Assembly (NCBI GenBank): GCA_014155875.1
Contig: JACEFZ010027050.1
Coordinates: 62,001 to 126,000, forward strand
Origin: Cepaea nemoralis
Taxonomy: Eukaryota > Mollusca > Gastropoda > Stylommatophora > Helicidae
DNA length: 64,000 bases
Reading direction: 5' to 3'
Shown here: positions 61,381-64,000 of the stretch, piece after piece
How positions within the stretch are numbered: position 1 is the stretch's first letter
How the letters are laid out: every line of letters starts with the position of its first letter
The notes under the pieces: generated by a model
The model's database searches: none
Told to the model about the DNA's origin: nothing
The model's input: the letters and a program-made list of their open reading frames with translations, nothing else
Position numbers and translations under genes: made by a program

Positions 61381-62902
61381 TAGTGTTCTGGACCAGTTAA
61401 ACCAGGGAACTTTTACTGACAGGATTAATCTCTTTTCCTCTAGTCAGGTGATAGTCTGGATGACAGTGAAGTTATTTAGTTAGTTAGTTAGGTAGGTAGT
61501 CAGTCAGTCAGTTAGTTAGTCGAGGTTCCAACTTCATGGCAATGGGTCATCCCCATTATGCTCCATTCCCGTGCCAGCGAATATCACACACAATGCTCCC
61601 CACTGTCCAATGTGAAAAGTGGAACAGATAGGAGTCTTGGTAATCCAACAAGCCCACACAGGTACACTGTGCATAATGCTGTCAGAATGTCTGCACACAA
61701 TTCATCCACAAATACCACAGTTCATCGTCGATGGATGACAGTGAAACCAGCAACTATGGAAATCATCAGCTGTTTTAATGATCTTATTCCACCTGTCTAC
61801 TCTTATATTCTGGTCACCAAGCTGCATCTCACAACTGTCAAATTTTGCTTTCAAATGGATTCTGTGTGTGTGTGCCGAACACACGTTAGCCACTCCCGAC
61901 TCTGATGTGCGTACTTGTGCAATTTATGTGATCTAAACTCATTCTCTCTATTAAACAACAACATTGGGAAATATGTCAGTATGTTAACATTAAGGCCCAA
62001 ATATACAAAGCATTAGTGGCAAAGACTCGTACATGGTTTATTTACCGCCCCCAATGACCGTCTTATTTGCTTTATGATATTGATGGAATATAATAGACGG
62101 TCAACGGACAATATTTTCCCTGATCATTTTGTGTAAATTCTGTTCTTGCTTTTTCAAGCACATTTTATCTATAGTGTTGAATAAATAGTGTCTTGTAATC
62201 CAGGAACAGAAGTCGACTATTTGCTCATGCAAGTTCCCAAGTCAGCATAAAAGACTATGTGACGTTCTAGTGCACTTTAAAAATTGGACTACATCTTTGA
62301 TATTGTAACCATTCGAGGAAGTATTTTAGTGTAGACATGTGATTATCTTTCCAGACTTAATGACACAATATATATTCTACATCGGAAATGTTGCAGTTTT
62401 TTTTTTCTGGATAAAATATGTGCTATATCTATTAGCAATTTTCTAGAACAAAAGAGTCGTCTGTTACAACCAACCTGACTTGTCAATTTTCTACAACTTT
62501 TTTTTTTTTTTTGCATATCCTTTTTACTGTTCACACCAACATTTTCCTGCTGTTATTGATGTCTTGGCAAGTTTACGTTCATTAGTTTGCCATTGCTTTA
62601 TGAATGCCTGGCTCCCATTCAAATTTGTTACAACTCAGCGCAACGTGGTCTGCTGCCAAATCAAGCACTTCTGTGTTTCGAACGCAGTTAAGGGGCATTA
62701 CGTTTTGCGTCTGCAAGTTCTTCGCCATGGAAAACGGCCAACAACTAGGTCTCTGCAACTAGGTTTAATAAACATCAAAACATCCAAATTCACTGTTTCT
62801 GTTCGTGAATTTACAAGCACTTCAGTTCGTTGGCAATTCGGTGAGAACATCCAAATTCACTGTGTTGTTTGTGTCTTGTAGAATACATGAAAATGACAAA
62901 CC
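61381..62902. other. No gene recognised; tetranucleotide repeat
   Basis: 61469-61521 holds mixed TTAG and TCAG tetranucleotides ending TTAGTTAGTCGA, the same ending as the LINE tail at 33645, so it may be the tail of a lost LINE copy on the minus strand. T-runs at 62398-62407 and 62500-62512. Frames at 61558 and 62480 have no recognisable domain. Confidence 0.5.
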
Positions 62903-63246
62903 AATGATTGGTTGATTGATTGATTGATTGAGGAACTGACATCACAGCATTCGGGGCATTCCCATAAGCGCTGTGTCCCCATCCTCAGCAGCCAGCAAAG
63001 AGTTCCAACACTAATAGCACCAGTAGCAATCTGATTATATGTCCGTCTCGCCTTTCCTCTGAGCGTCGATCGTTGGCCAGATCCCCTCGTCACTCCTTGC
63101 AGTCTCATTCTTGCCAGACCATGGTAATCCATTTGCTCCTCCGAGGTGTGCACGTGCTCCCACAAGGCCGCGAATACGTCTGCCTTGTCATGCATTTATA
63201 CTCCACCGAGTTTGACAGAGCCAGCCAATCTGTCTGCCTGCTACTG
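62903..63246 (-). pseudogene. LINE 3' end, minus copy
   Basis: C-terminal end of the RNase H-bearing LINE group: ADRL-type remnant, then RTYNQIATGAISVGTLCWLL and RLWECPECCDVSS, followed by an (AATC)n tail (plus-strand TTGATTGATTGA, 62909-62931). 5' truncated. Sequence resembles the remnant at 1200-1340 more than the LINE at 33632. Confidence 0.75.
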
Positions 63247-63355
63247 ATACTATTGGTGTTGGAACTCTTCAATGGCTGCTGAGGATGGGGATGGAGCACC
63301 TATGGGAATGCCCTGACTGCTGTGATGCCGGTTCCTAAATCAATCAATCAATCAA
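63247..63355 (+). pseudogene. LINE 3' end, plus copy
   Basis: Same LINE 3' end as the neighbour but in opposite orientation: GVGTLQWLLRMGMEHLWECP, DCCDAGS, stop and an AATCAATCAATCAA tail. Only the last 100 bp are present. It is placed head to head with the minus copy. Confidence 0.75.
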
Positions 63356-63385
63356 GATGAATCCTGGAGAATATAAGGTGAATAG

Positions 63386-64000
63386 ATGGTGACCCTTAGC
63401 AAAGACTACCCAAGGGAATTTTATAAACGTAACTCAATGAGAAATAGAGATGCATGCTACAACCCAACCACCATCATAAACAACAAAAGAGGTATACCGA
63501 TATTTAATCCACAACAAAGACTAGCAAGGTGTGCAGAATACTCTCAAGAACTACTTAACTCCACACATAACATAGAAAACCTCACTTTTGTGCCTAAAAG
63601 CCAGAGACAGCAAGTTTTATACCTGCAGAAGTCAAAGCAGTTATACAGAAAAGTCATAAAAACAAATCACCAGGTCCAATTGGAATAACCACAGAAGCTA
63701 TTCAGGCCTGTGGGGAAACAGGAGTTAAATGGCTAACATGACTTTTTAAAAATAGCATGGGAAGAAAGAAAAGTCCCAGATGATTGGCAACAGGCAATAA
63801 GTCCCATTAAGGAAAAAGAAAGGCAATATGAGAGAATGTGAAACATACAGAGGTATATCATTCCTGAGCCATATAGGGAAAATGTATGCAAAACTATTGG
63901 AACAAAGCACTAGACCCATAGTTGAACAACAGTTAAACAAAGTACAATTCGGTTTTCAGAAAGGTAAAATTTGCACAGATGCATTATTTACACTTAGACA
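63386..64000 (+). pseudogene. LINE reverse transcriptase fragment, runs off the edge
   Basis: A second kind of LINE. 63386-63688 is the linker before RT (IFNPQQRLARCAEYSQELLN). Then, with frame changes near 63665, 63740 and 63830, come RT start motifs: KSPGPIGITTEAIQACGETG, AWEERKVPDDWQQA and EQQLNKVQFGFQKG, leading to the TDALFTLR segment at the window edge. The pattern fits Jockey/CR1/RTE-type RT. The catalytic YADD lies outside the window. Confidence 0.78.

Noticed and set aside
61558..61905. 115-codon plus-strand frame
   Set aside because: No recognisable domain, no neighbouring element structure, and low-complexity His/Ser/Thr composition; not enough to call a gene.
62480..62881. 133-codon plus-strand frame
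   Set aside because: Starts in a T-run and has no domain; it runs to the LINE tail. Probably chance.

Overview
The window is a metazoan, almost certainly invertebrate, repeat-rich chromosome segment. The evidence is Ty3/gypsy-type LTR retrotransposons, several APE-type LINEs, a tRNA-derived SINE, a remnant of a Polinton/Maverick-type DNA polymerase B, and long GA and TA microsatellites. I could not find any host gene with exons, any bacterial operon or any genuine tRNA/rRNA gene. The SINE style is compatible with an arthropod, but I do not claim a species.

Layout. 1-1569: unique AT-rich DNA with a LINE RNase H remnant (828-1340). 1570-47414: a tandem array of one gypsy family, here called A. 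It runs LTR, internal, LTR, internal, truncated LTR, truncated internal, and the three internal domains are A1, A2 and A3. Element B (9700-15190), a gag-only LTR element, sits in the A2 leader. A3 integrase is split by a non-coding element with about 3.6-kb LTRs (22643-45237, called LARD-like). That element carries a SINE in its left LTR and a minus-strand gypsy element E (31550-42732) in its right LTR; E in turn carries a LINE (33632-37295). 47415-59473: gypsy element C, split by minus-strand gypsy element D (50658-58208). 59474-64000: a Polinton-type polymerase remnant (60120-61380, minus), two head-to-head LINE 3' ends (62903-63355) and a LINE RT fragment running off the right edge. Nesting is documented by 5-bp target duplications and, for E and the SINE, by an empty-site sequence in the other LTR.

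Biology. Families A, D and E place integrase before reverse transcriptase, the order known from Gmr1-like gypsy elements, and their capsids resemble the SCAN fold. D and E keep the integrase zinc finger and the extreme C-terminus but have no DDE core, yet D has identical LTRs. D, E, B and the LARD-like element are therefore best read as elements mobilised in trans by proteins supplied elsewhere. A1, A2 and A3 share the same disabling lesions, including a GA microsatellite grown inside the RNase H catalytic-Glu motif, so the array most likely grew by DNA-level duplication of an already dead copy. Names A to E are local labels.
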